DNA of 64,000 bases from Candidatus Sumerlaeota bacterium. Its GTDB lineage: Bacteria; Sumerlaeota; Sumerlaeia; SLMS01; JAHLLQ01. The position numbers and the translations under genes are program-made. The DNA lies in assembly GCA_030156535.1 (NCBI GenBank), contig JASGMJ010000009.1:69237-133236 (forward strand), written 5' to 3'. Positions 9,322-17,082 of this stretch are shown in pieces. The first letter of the stretch is position 1. Each line of letters opens with the position of its first letter. The notes under the pieces were generated by a model, which had not been told where the DNA came from, ran no database searches, and worked only from the letters and a program-made list of their open reading frames with translations.

Positions 9322-9435
9322 GCGGATCCGATTTTGCTCTCCGTTCACCTTGCGGCCGAGCCTCCCCTGCGCATCAGTTTTGCAGCGTCCGATTCCGCCC
9401 TGAGGCGGTCAACCACACATCCCCGGGACTTCTTC

Positions 9436-10377
9436 ATGGAAATTCTCTACATCGATCCTTTTGCCGGTGTCTCCGGCGACATGTTCCTCGGTGCTCTTGT
9501 CGATCTCGGCGTCGATTTCGACGACCTTCGCGAGGCGCTGCGTTCGCTCGACGTCAAGGGCTTCGATCTTCGCCTCACCGAAACAAAACGCCACCAGATC
9601 GCGGCGACCAAAATCGACGTCATCGTCGAGGACATGCCTCATCCCCATCGCCATCTGAACGACCTGCTTGCCATTGTCGAAAAGGCCCCTCTTTCCGACA
9701 TCGTCAAGGAACTCTCCTGCGCGGCCCTTGCCCGCCTGGCCGTCGCCGAAGCCCGCGCACACGACATGCCCATCGACCAGGTCCACCTCCACGAAGTCGG
9801 CGGGCTCGACTGCCTCGTTGACATCGTCGGCACCATTCTCGGCGTGGAATCCCTCGGCGTCCAGCGCATCTATTCCGCTCCCGTCGCCGTCGGCTCCGGC
9901 ACGGTACGCTGCTCTCATGGCGTCATGCCAGTACCCGCCCCCGGGACGCTGGCCATTCTGGAAAACTTCCCCGTTCGCCGTACCCAGATTCCCTACGAGA
10001 TGACGACCCCCACCGGAGCCGCTTTGATCGCCACGCTCGCCGATCCCATCGACGGGTCCGTGGTCCTCACTCCCCGCAACATCGGACACGGTGCCGGCAC
10101 ACGCGACTCGCCCGAAATCGCCAACTTCCTGCGTCTCATTCATGCCACTGCCGATCCCCGTCACCTCCCCGGCTACGAATACGACGAGGAGCACGATCAT
10201 GACCATGAGCACGGCGAGTGCTGCGGCGGTCACGGCCACTGCCATGATCATGAACACGATCACGAGCACGAACACGATCATGAGCACAGCCACGAGCACG
10301 AGCACGGTGGCTGCTGTGGCGGACACGGACACTGCCACGAGCATGACGACGAACACGAGCACCCTCACAGCCACTGA
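9436..10377 (+). CDS. larC: LarC-like nickel insertion protein (DUF111), LarC1-type half only, with His/Cys-rich tail
   Basis: LarC inserts nickel into the pincer cofactor of lactate racemase and relatives. The protein starts with ILYIDPFAGVSGDMFLGALVD-type residues, diagnostic of the family, and contains HLHEVGGLDCLVDIVG. It is 313 residues long, whereas complete LarC is about 400 and has a C-terminal LarC2 catalytic domain. Here LarC2 is absent. The last 61 residues (253-313) hold 25 histidines and six cysteines, including two copies of CCGGHGHCH, a likely nickel-binding tail. A terminator follows directly, and no other frame continues the protein. No larA, larB or larE is nearby. Confidence 0.85.
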   Translation: MEILYIDPFAGVSGDMFLGALVDLGVDFDDLREALRSLDVKGFDLRLTETKRHQIAATKIDVIVEDMPHPHRHLNDLLAIVEKAPLSDIVKELSCAALARLAVAEARAHDMPIDQVHLHEVGGLDCLVDIVGTILGVESLGVQRIYSAPVAVGSGTVRCSHGVMPVPAPGTLAILENFPVRRTQIPYEMTTPTGAALIATLADPIDGSVVLTPRNIGHGAGTRDSPEIANFLRLIHATADPRHLPGYEYDEEHDHDHEHGECCGGHGHCHDHEHDHEHEHDHEHSHEHEHGGCCGGHGHCHEHDDEHEHPHSH

Positions 10378-10398
10378 GGCGTCAACTTCCCATTAACG

Positions 10399-10431
10399 AA
10401 ATCGGCCCCCGCATTGTGCAGGGGCCGATTT
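10399..10431. terminator. Intrinsic terminator between convergent larC-like gene and sucC
   Basis: AAATCGGCCCC (10399-10409) pairs with GGGGCCGATTT (10421-10431) around an 11-base loop, and TTCTTG follows on the plus strand. It lies between two convergent genes and could serve both strands. Confidence 0.8.
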
Positions 10432-10450
10432 TCTTGTATGTCCGCCGCAC

Positions 10451-11602
10451 TTAGGCTGAAGCGCGTTCCTTGCTGATCTTCACCGCCATCTGGGCGCCTT
10501 CTTCCATGTTCTTCGCCAAATGAACCGGCGCGTTCTCCAGCAGCTTCTTCGCCTGCTCCTCGTTTGTTCCGCTCAGGCGGATCACGATCGGATAGTCGAA
10601 TCCGGGAAGGCTTTCCAACGCGGACAGAATGCCCGATGCCACCATGTCACAGCGCACGATGCCGCCGAAGACGTTGAAGAAGATCGTATTCACCGTCTTG
10701 TCCGACGTGATCAGCTTCAACGCGTCGGCCACCTGGCTCGCCTTCGCGCCGCCGCCGATGTCCAGGAAGTTCGCGGGGCGTCCGCCAAAGTGCTTCACCA
10801 CGTCCATTGTGCACATTGCCAGACCGGCGCCATTGACGATGCAGCCGATCTCGCCGTCGAGCTTCACGTAATTCAGTTTCTTTTCGCGCGCCTCGACTTC
10901 CAGTGGCTCATCCTCGCCATCGTCGCGCAGTGCCTCAATCTCCTGATGCCACGGCAGCGCATTGTCGTCGAAATTCATCTTCGCATCGCAGGCGATGACG
11001 TGCCCGGATCCCGTGAGGACGAGCGGGTTGATTTCCGCAAGCGAGCAGTCCTTGTCCAGGAACGCCTGCACAAGGCCCTTGAGCACTGCCGCGAACGGCT
11101 TGCGCGCATCGGCGGGAATCTCCAGAAACTCGGCGACGACGTTGCAATGATAGCCGCGCAATCCGATCGTCGGCGGCACCTTCAGCTTCAGGATCTTCTC
11201 CGGTGTTTCCTTTGCGACTTCCTCGATTTCGACGCCACCCTCGCGCGAGGCCATGATCACCGGCCCCTTGCTGGCACGGTCCAGGATGATGCCGAGGTAG
11301 ATTTCCGTTTTGATGTCGATACCCGGCTCCACGAGGAGCTGGCGTACCTTGATTCCCTTGATTACGAGTCCCAGGATCGTTTCGGCTGCGCTCTTCACCT
11401 CGTCGATCGACTTGGCCAGCTTCACTCCTCCGGCCTTGCCGCGGCCTCCGGCGTGTACCTGCGCCTTCACCACAACGGGCCAGCTTCCGATGTCCTCTGC
11501 GGCCTGCACCGCTTCCTGAACACTGCGCGCCACGTGCCCCTTGGGGGTTGGTACGTTGTACTCGTCGAGAATCAACTTTGCCTGGTATTCATGAATCTTC
11601 AT
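10451..11602 (-). CDS. sucC: Succinate--CoA ligase (ADP-forming) beta subunit
   Basis: This TCA-cycle enzyme interconverts succinyl-CoA and succinate with formation of ATP; SucC carries the nucleotide and succinate sites. The 383-residue sequence is of canonical length and begins MKIHEYQAK. It shows the ATP-grasp nucleotide loop KAQVHAGGRGKAGGVK, the segment AEINPLVLT, and the ligase-domain motifs NGAGLAMCTMD, GGGAKASQV and NVFGGIVRCD. The partner sucD, normally immediately downstream, is not here: downstream is a terminator and the convergent larC-like gene. The alpha subunit must be encoded elsewhere. Confidence 0.96.
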   Translation of the reverse strand: MKIHEYQAKLILDEYNVPTPKGHVARSVQEAVQAAEDIGSWPVVVKAQVHAGGRGKAGGVKLAKSIDEVKSAAETILGLVIKGIKVRQLLVEPGIDIKTEIYLGIILDRASKGPVIMASREGGVEIEEVAKETPEKILKLKVPPTIGLRGYHCNVVAEFLEIPADARKPFAAVLKGLVQAFLDKDCSLAEINPLVLTGSGHVIACDAKMNFDDNALPWHQEIEALRDDGEDEPLEVEAREKKLNYVKLDGEIGCIVNGAGLAMCTMDVVKHFGGRPANFLDIGGGAKASQVADALKLITSDKTVNTIFFNVFGGIVRCDMVASGILSALESLPGFDYPIVIRLSGTNEEQAKKLLENAPVHLAKNMEEGAQMAVKISKERASA

Positions 11603-11798
11603 CTGTTCCGGCTTTCTTTCATGGTGGTCATGCGTCGAGCGGCATCAGCATAACGGATCCCCCAAAGGCGGTGTCAATCCTGTGGAGGAGTTCGCCGCTT
11701 GACTTCTTGTTCAAATCGAGTCCGCCCCGGGCACGCAAAGGGCACGCTCCTCACGCATTCCGAAGCAGCTACGGGCCAAGGCGGACTCGCAACCTTGC

Positions 11799-12641
11799 CT
11801 ACTTCTCCCAGTCCTTGTGCCACAGCAGCGGGTTCAGCGGGCCGTCTGCCACCGAGCCCGGCGCCTTTCCATCCAGGAAGACCTTCAGGTCTGCCGGCTG
11901 GTGCTGGTTGCGGGGCTCGTGAACCTTGGTGCCATCCGCGAAGTAGATGATCGTCATTGCCGCCCGCATCCGGTTCGTTGCGTTCCCGGGTGCCTTGTGC
12001 AGCGTCCAGCCACTATGGAACGTTGCGTCCCCGGCCCGCATTTCATTGATCGCCAGAGGGTACTCCTTCTCCATCACCGTACGGTTGAAGAAGGCTTCCG
12101 CCTCGTCGGAAATGTGAATCGAAGCCAGTGGGCCGTCGATATGCGACCCCGTGGCAAAGACCAGCGTGCCCAACTCCAGCGGCGCATGTACCAGCGGCAT
12201 CCACATCGTGATCGTCTTCGTCGTATCCAGCGGCCAGTAGTATTGATCCTGGTGCCAGGGCGTGTGTCCGCCGCCGGGTTCCTTGAAGAGTGCCTGGTCG
12301 TGGTACATCCGCACGCCGTCCACGTCCATCAGCTTGGCGGCGATCTTCGCGAAGCGCTTGGCGAGGGAGAACTTCTTCACCTCCGCGTCCTTTTCCCACA
12401 GGTTGCCCGTCTGCAGGAATGCCTTGTGGTACGTGTCGCGGTCCTTCAGTGCCTTGGTTTCCTTGTTGTGACGCGCCGACACGTCCGCGATGACCTGACG
12501 CGCAGTTTCTGCCTCTTCCGGGGTGATGACTCCCCGCAGCAGGATATGTCCCTCGTTGAGATACTTGCGCGTCTGATCCGGACGGACCCCATAATCTGCC
12601 GTGAACTCCGGCATCACCAACTTCTGTTCCTTGGCCTGCAT
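11799..12641 (-). CDS. Phytanoyl-CoA dioxygenase (PhyH) family Fe(II)/2-oxoglutarate oxygenase
   Basis: This is a non-heme iron oxygenase of 280 residues. The iron facial triad is visible as H130-x-D132 (WHQDQYYWP) and H215 (WTLHKAPGN), with R224 as the probable 2-oxoglutarate anchor. Members hydroxylate diverse small molecules, including lipids, phosphonates and secondary metabolites, so the substrate is unknown. The first ATG (12641) is used; a second candidate lies nine codons on. It stands alone between sucC and a pilT-like gene on the same strand, with gaps over 100 bases on each side. Confidence 0.88.
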   Translation of the reverse strand: MQAKEQKLVMPEFTADYGVRPDQTRKYLNEGHILLRGVITPEEAETARQVIADVSARHNKETKALKDRDTYHKAFLQTGNLWEKDAEVKKFSLAKRFAKIAAKLMDVDGVRMYHDQALFKEPGGGHTPWHQDQYYWPLDTTKTITMWMPLVHAPLELGTLVFATGSHIDGPLASIHISDEAEAFFNRTVMEKEYPLAINEMRAGDATFHSGWTLHKAPGNATNRMRAAMTIIYFADGTKVHEPRNQHQPADLKVFLDGKAPGSVADGPLNPLLWHKDWEK

Positions 12642-12762
12642 GAATCAGGACTCCTCGGGTACAATCAGTCTCTCCCGATATCACCCTCGTCCATGAAATG
12701 TAACCGCTTACGGATCCTCCGTTCAATGGAAATCAACTGCGACCGGAGAACGGCTTGCCGGA

Positions 12763-13851
12763 CTACTCCAGCGCCCCGGCGGGCAGCGACTTGCCTTGCA
12801 TGTAGGAGAGGAACCGGTGCTTGTCCAGCGCCTTCATGTACGCCTCTTCGGCCGTGATGACGCCTTCGCGCAGGTAGCCCTCGATCGCGTCGTCCATCAG
12901 CTGCATGCCCTGCGCGCGGCCCGACATGATGACCTGCGCGATCTGGTTGGTCTTTCCCTCGCGGATGTAGTTCGAGATCGCGCGGTTCTGGATCATGATT
13001 TCGTTGGCCGCACGGCGTCCCTTGCCGTCCGCCGTCTTCAGCAACAGCTGGGCGCACACGGCCTTCAGGGAAACCGAGAGCATCGCCCGGATTGCAGGCT
13101 GCTGGTCGGAGGGAAAAACGTCGATGATGCGGTCGACTGTCTTGATCGCGCTGTTCGTGTGCAGCGTTCCGAAAACCAGCACGCCCATCTCTGCCGCCGT
13201 CACGGCCAGGCTGATCGTTTCCAGGTCGCGCATTTCGCCCACGAGCACCACGTCGAAGTCCTGGCGCGTCGATGACTTCAGGCCGTCGCTGAACGAATGG
13301 CAGTCGATATGGACTTCGCGCTGCACGATGGTCGACTTCTTGTGCGGATGCACGAACTCGATCGGCTCCTCGATCGTCAGGATGTGCCGCGCGTAGTTCG
13401 AGTTGATGTGATCGATCACCGCGGCCAGCGTCGTTGACTTGCCGCTGCCCGTGGGGCCCGTGACGAGCACCATGCCCGAGACGAATTCCGCGAACGTCTC
13501 CAGCACCTCGGGGACCTTCAGTTGTTCGAGCGTCAGGATCTTCGAAGGAATCGTGCGGAAGACCGCTCCATACCCCGTGTACTGCTTGTTGAAGTTGCAG
13601 CGGAACCGCGCCTTGTTCTCGTACTGATAGGCGAAGTCCATGTCGCCACATTCCTCGAACTTCGCGAACCGCTTTTCGTCGCAGATCTCCGCCATCATGG
13701 CGCGAATCTGTTCACTTTCAAGCGGCGCCCATCCCTGCACCGGCACGACCTTGCCATGCAGGCGCAGGCGCGGAGGATTACCCTCCGCGATGTGCAGGTC
13801 GGATGCACCGGAATCGAGCATTTCCTGAAAAAGTACGTCGATCGCTGCCAT
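12763..13851 (-). CDS. pilT: PilT-like type IV pilus ATPase, copy 2
   Basis: This second retraction-type ATPase has 362 residues from ATG 13851. Walker A GPTGSGKS is at 132-139, the Asp box EEPIE at 161-165, Walker B VLVGEMRD at 202-209, and the His box ends at H231 (GTLHT). The PilT signature is altered to AISNYIRE (291-298), reminiscent of PilU-like paralogues. The C-terminus ends in LSYMQGKSLPAGALE. The open frame extends far upstream, but that part lies antisense-like within the neighbouring gene's coding region and is not used. It begins 11 bases after the stop of the third PilT-like gene, so the two are co-transcribed. Confidence 0.92.
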   Translation of the reverse strand: MAAIDVLFQEMLDSGASDLHIAEGNPPRLRLHGKVVPVQGWAPLESEQIRAMMAEICDEKRFAKFEECGDMDFAYQYENKARFRCNFNKQYTGYGAVFRTIPSKILTLEQLKVPEVLETFAEFVSGMVLVTGPTGSGKSTTLAAVIDHINSNYARHILTIEEPIEFVHPHKKSTIVQREVHIDCHSFSDGLKSSTRQDFDVVLVGEMRDLETISLAVTAAEMGVLVFGTLHTNSAIKTVDRIIDVFPSDQQPAIRAMLSVSLKAVCAQLLLKTADGKGRRAANEIMIQNRAISNYIREGKTNQIAQVIMSGRAQGMQLMDDAIEGYLREGVITAEEAYMKALDKHRFLSYMQGKSLPAGALE

Positions 13852-13862
13852 TTGAGCGCGCC

Positions 13863-15305
13863 TCAGTTCTGGTCCTTCACGGCTTCGAAGGCGGGTTTGT
13901 TGTCCGCCGCGGCGTACGCCACGGCACCCGTGATGATGTTGGCCTTCAGCAGGCTCATCAGCGAATCGTCCATCACCTGCATGCCCACCTTGCGGCCCGC
14001 CTGCATGGCACTCGTCAGTTGATGAATCTTCGCATCGCGTATCAGCGACGAAACGCCGGACGTCACGATCAGCACTTCCAGGCACATCGCGAGTCCCTGG
14101 CCGTCGGCGCGCGGCAGCAGCAGTTGACTCAGGATGCCGCGGATCGACTCGCTGATCATCGTCGCCACCTGCGAGCGCTGGGCGGCGGGGTAGACGTCGA
14201 GAATGCGATTCACGGTGCGCCCTGCGCTTCCCGTATGCAGCGACCCGAAGACCAAGTGCCCCGTTTCCGCGGCCGAGATGGCGATCGAGATCGTCTCGAT
14301 GTCGCGCAACTCCCCGATCATGATGATGTCCGGATCCTCGCGCAGGGCTGCGCGCAGCGATGCTCCGAACGACTCCGTGTGGGCGCCCACCTCGCGTTGC
14401 GTCACCTGACACCTGATCGGCTGATGAACGAACTCGATGGGGTCTTCCACCGTGATGATGTGGTCGTCGCGATTGCGATTCACCTCATGCACCATCGCGG
14501 CCAGCGTCGTCGTCTTGCCCGAGCGCGCCGGACCCGTCACCAGCACCATTCCCTGCTGGTAGTCTGGCAGGCGGCGCACCGCATCGGGCATTCCCAACTG
14601 CTCCAGCGTCGGGATCTCATTCGAAACGATGCGGTACACACCATCCCAGCCAAGACGCTGGCGGAAGGCGTTGCAGCGATGCCGCCCGATGCCTGGAATC
14701 TCGAGTGCAAAATCCAGATTCAACTGCTGGACCAGCATTTCGCGCTGCTGTTGTGTCAGAAGCTGGAAATTCAGTTTCTCCGACTGCTCCGGCGTCAGAG
14801 GGTCCATTTCGAGATAATGGATGGCACCCCTCAGCCGCACGAACGGCGGGCGTCCCGTCGAAACGTGCAGGTCCGATGCGCCCCAATGGCGTGCCAGCCG
14901 CAACATGTCCTTCAGCGTCTTCGGTTTGCTGGCGCTCGGTGTCGGCGTTGGGGCCGGGGCGGGAGGAGGCTGAACAGGCGGAGCCGTGGGTTCCGGAACA
15001 GCAGGTGGCGGTGTCTGGGGAGCAGGCTGCGGGGGAGACGTGGGCGCGGCCGGTGTTGCTGGCGCGACGTTCTCCGGTGGAGCAGATGACTCGGAAGGCT
15101 CGGCGGGTGATTGTGCGGCTTCCTGGGTTACAATACCCTGCAAAGCCTCCAACTGCTGAGGCGTCAGGAAATGCTTGGCCAGCATCACCTGCTCGGCCGT
15201 CGCATTGGGCGACAAGTCGAGCTCGCCGATAATGTACTGGTACTGCTTTTTTGTGATGAGCCGGTGGGCCAGTGCTGCTTCAAGGATGGGGTTGGGAGAA
15301 CTCAC
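13863..15305 (-). CDS. PilT-family ATPase, copy 3, with N-terminal domain and Pro-rich linker
   Basis: This 480-residue ATPase differs in architecture from the other two. Residues 1-60 form a small helical domain (ITKKQYQYIIGELD..LTPQQLEAL), comparable in position to the N-terminal domain of GspE/PilB loaders. Residues about 66-127 are a Pro/Ala linker, and the PilT-like core follows. Walker A is unusual, GPARSGKT (258-265) instead of GPTGSGKT. The Asp box VEDPIE (286-291) and Walker B IIMIGELRD (327-335) are intact. It is the first gene of a minus-strand pair with pilT copy 2. It may be a specialised motor partner or accessory ATPase. Confidence 0.88.
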   Translation of the reverse strand: MSSPNPILEAALAHRLITKKQYQYIIGELDLSPNATAEQVMLAKHFLTPQQLEALQGIVTQEAAQSPAEPSESSAPPENVAPATPAAPTSPPQPAPQTPPPAVPEPTAPPVQPPPAPAPTPTPSASKPKTLKDMLRLARHWGASDLHVSTGRPPFVRLRGAIHYLEMDPLTPEQSEKLNFQLLTQQQREMLVQQLNLDFALEIPGIGRHRCNAFRQRLGWDGVYRIVSNEIPTLEQLGMPDAVRRLPDYQQGMVLVTGPARSGKTTTLAAMVHEVNRNRDDHIITVEDPIEFVHQPIRCQVTQREVGAHTESFGASLRAALREDPDIIMIGELRDIETISIAISAAETGHLVFGSLHTGSAGRTVNRILDVYPAAQRSQVATMISESIRGILSQLLLPRADGQGLAMCLEVLIVTSGVSSLIRDAKIHQLTSAMQAGRKVGMQVMDDSLMSLLKANIITGAVAYAAADNKPAFEAVKDQN

Positions 15306-15450
15306 GGATAGCCGCCACCGCCTGCAAGTTTGTCTTCATTTTCCACAAAGCCGGGTGCCATGCCGGGAAACCTGTTCTGTTCGCTGCCCGTCGAAAGCAC
15401 ACAACCACGGAAGACAAAGAGGAGCCTGGCGCGAGCCCGCAGGTCGCTGC

Positions 15451-16803
15451 TCAGCCCCTCCGGTACTGGTCGACCGCGACGCAGAACGCCTTGTAGAAAT
15501 CCTTGATCGTGCGCATTTCCCACTCCGCCAGCAAGCCGTCCTCGTAGGTCTTGCGCACATCCGTGAACATCCCGATGAGCTGCTGGCGCATCTTTTCGAG
15601 CTGGTCGGGCGTCAACTCGCGCATGTCGCTCAGGCACAACGCAACGCGCCGGTCCTCGGGCGAAATCTCACTCGTTTCGACTTTCGGCACCGTCCCTGAT
15701 GGCTGGGAATCAGCATTGGCGACGGCGGAACCGGGTGCGGGTGTGGCGGGTGCCGCCGGCACCTCGGGAAGGTCGGCCTGCTCCAGCCAATTGATGAAGT
15801 TGTTGGCGTCGGCGTCTTCCTCTTCCTCGGCTTCGGAGTGCTGAACAGCGGCGAGTTCCTCGGCCAGCTTTTCCCACTCGCGGGTTAGTTCCTGAACCTT
15901 GGTGCTGCCCGGCCGCAGTTCCCGCGCCTCCTCGAGAACGATGTTGGCCCGGTGCAGTTCGCGGGAGAGCAGCAGCAACTCCGCGCCCTTCTCGAACGCG
16001 TCTGCGGCCTGCCCCTTCTTCCCCGCCTCCTTGTGCGTCAGGCCCATCAGGAAATAGGCCATCCCGTTGTCCGCGTCCAGCTCCAGGATCGTGTTGATCG
16101 CTTCCTGTGCGCCTTTGATCTGGCCGTACTTCATGTAGAAGTCCACGACCCACTTGAGCTGCTCGGCGGCTGCGTCCGGGCGTCCCATGCGCGAAAACAG
16201 ATAGGACAGTTCCTTGCGCGCCTTCACGGCTCCGGGTTGCAGGACGATCAGGATGTTGTAGATCGACAGCGTCTTGTCGAGTTCTCCGCGCACGGCATAG
16301 GACTCCGCTGCCGCCAGATACTCGCGGTAGGCGTCGTCCTTGCGCCCGAGTTCGAGCATCAGCGCCGCCAGCTTGCAGCGCGTCACCTCGTTGCGCGGGT
16401 CCATCTGCACGGCCTGCTCCAAGTAGGGCAGAGCCTCCTCGTGCATCCCCTTGTTGATGTACATCTCGCCGCGGAACAGCAGGTCCGTCGACTTGTCTTC
16501 CTCACCAAAGAGGTTCTTCGTCACCTCTTCGATGTCACAGTCGTAGTACATCGCGACCAGTTCGATCAGCAGGCCGCCCTCATAGGCATCACACTGCGAG
16601 TACTGGCACTTGAACGTCTTCTCTTCCGTATCGATAATCATCGATTTGCGGACGAGATCCCGATGGATCGGGCAGTGAATGCGGATGATGTTCCCTTCCT
16701 GGTAGATGGAAGCCTCAGTGAAGCCCATCCTCTTCAACACCACGAAGGGGTCGAGGGACGCGTTAAACGAATAGTCCGAATCTTTCAGTTCGAAGCGATA
16801 CAT
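15451..16803 (-). CDS. CHC2-type zinc finger fused to TPR repeats
   Basis: This 450-residue protein starts at ATG 16803. Its N-terminus carries a primase-like CHC2 zinc finger, C44-x2-H47 (HCPIH) and C66-x4-C71 (FKCQYSQCDAYEGG), followed by the helix that in DnaG primases comes next. TPR-like helical repeats run from about 105 to 345 (for example FRGEMYINKGMHEEALPYLEQA). A Glu-rich acidic stretch and a Pro/Ala linker precede a last conserved helical segment. No primase catalytic domain follows. A nucleic-acid binding adaptor is the reasonable guess. It lies upstream of the pilT pair on the same strand, with a 145-base gap. Confidence 0.75.
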   Translation of the reverse strand: MYRFELKDSDYSFNASLDPFVVLKRMGFTEASIYQEGNIIRIHCPIHRDLVRKSMIIDTEEKTFKCQYSQCDAYEGGLLIELVAMYYDCDIEEVTKNLFGEEDKSTDLLFRGEMYINKGMHEEALPYLEQAVQMDPRNEVTRCKLAALMLELGRKDDAYREYLAAAESYAVRGELDKTLSIYNILIVLQPGAVKARKELSYLFSRMGRPDAAAEQLKWVVDFYMKYGQIKGAQEAINTILELDADNGMAYFLMGLTHKEAGKKGQAADAFEKGAELLLLSRELHRANIVLEEARELRPGSTKVQELTREWEKLAEELAAVQHSEAEEEEDADANNFINWLEQADLPEVPAAPATPAPGSAVANADSQPSGTVPKVETSEISPEDRRVALCLSDMRELTPDQLEKMRQQLIGMFTDVRKTYEDGLLAEWEMRTIKDFYKAFCVAVDQYRRG

Positions 16804-17082
16804 GAAGACGCGCGCCGACCTCGGTTTAGTTTCAAGGGAATGCCGCGAAGGGGCACCTTTCGGTTTCGCCGCCAATCCCGTAATGTTCCATGACCTTAAG
16901 AACGGCCTGAAAGCGCGGCAAGCCTTTTCCCCCCACCCACGCAAGTCCGCTGAAGATCACGGCATTCTTTGATCCGGCCTGACTTGCCCGGCAGGCTGTT
17001 CAAACCCTTGCCTTGCTCTTGCTCCCCGGGCCTACGGGCAACATGCTTGTTCTCCGTTTCGCCGAGAGAGGAGCGCCAGTCC

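Noticed and set aside
9409..10374. A 321-codon minus-strand open frame over the larC-like gene
   Set aside because: It is a Val/Asp-rich mirror of the coding strand in high-GC DNA; the plus-strand gene has clear motifs.
10189..10374. Repetitive CA/GA-rich tract resembling a tandem repeat or CRISPR
   Set aside because: It is coding sequence for the His-rich tail of the larC-like gene; there are no spacers and no constant repeat length.
10520..11653. A 377-codon plus-strand open frame over sucC
   Set aside because: It has no motif or signal, and sucC on the other strand is unambiguous.
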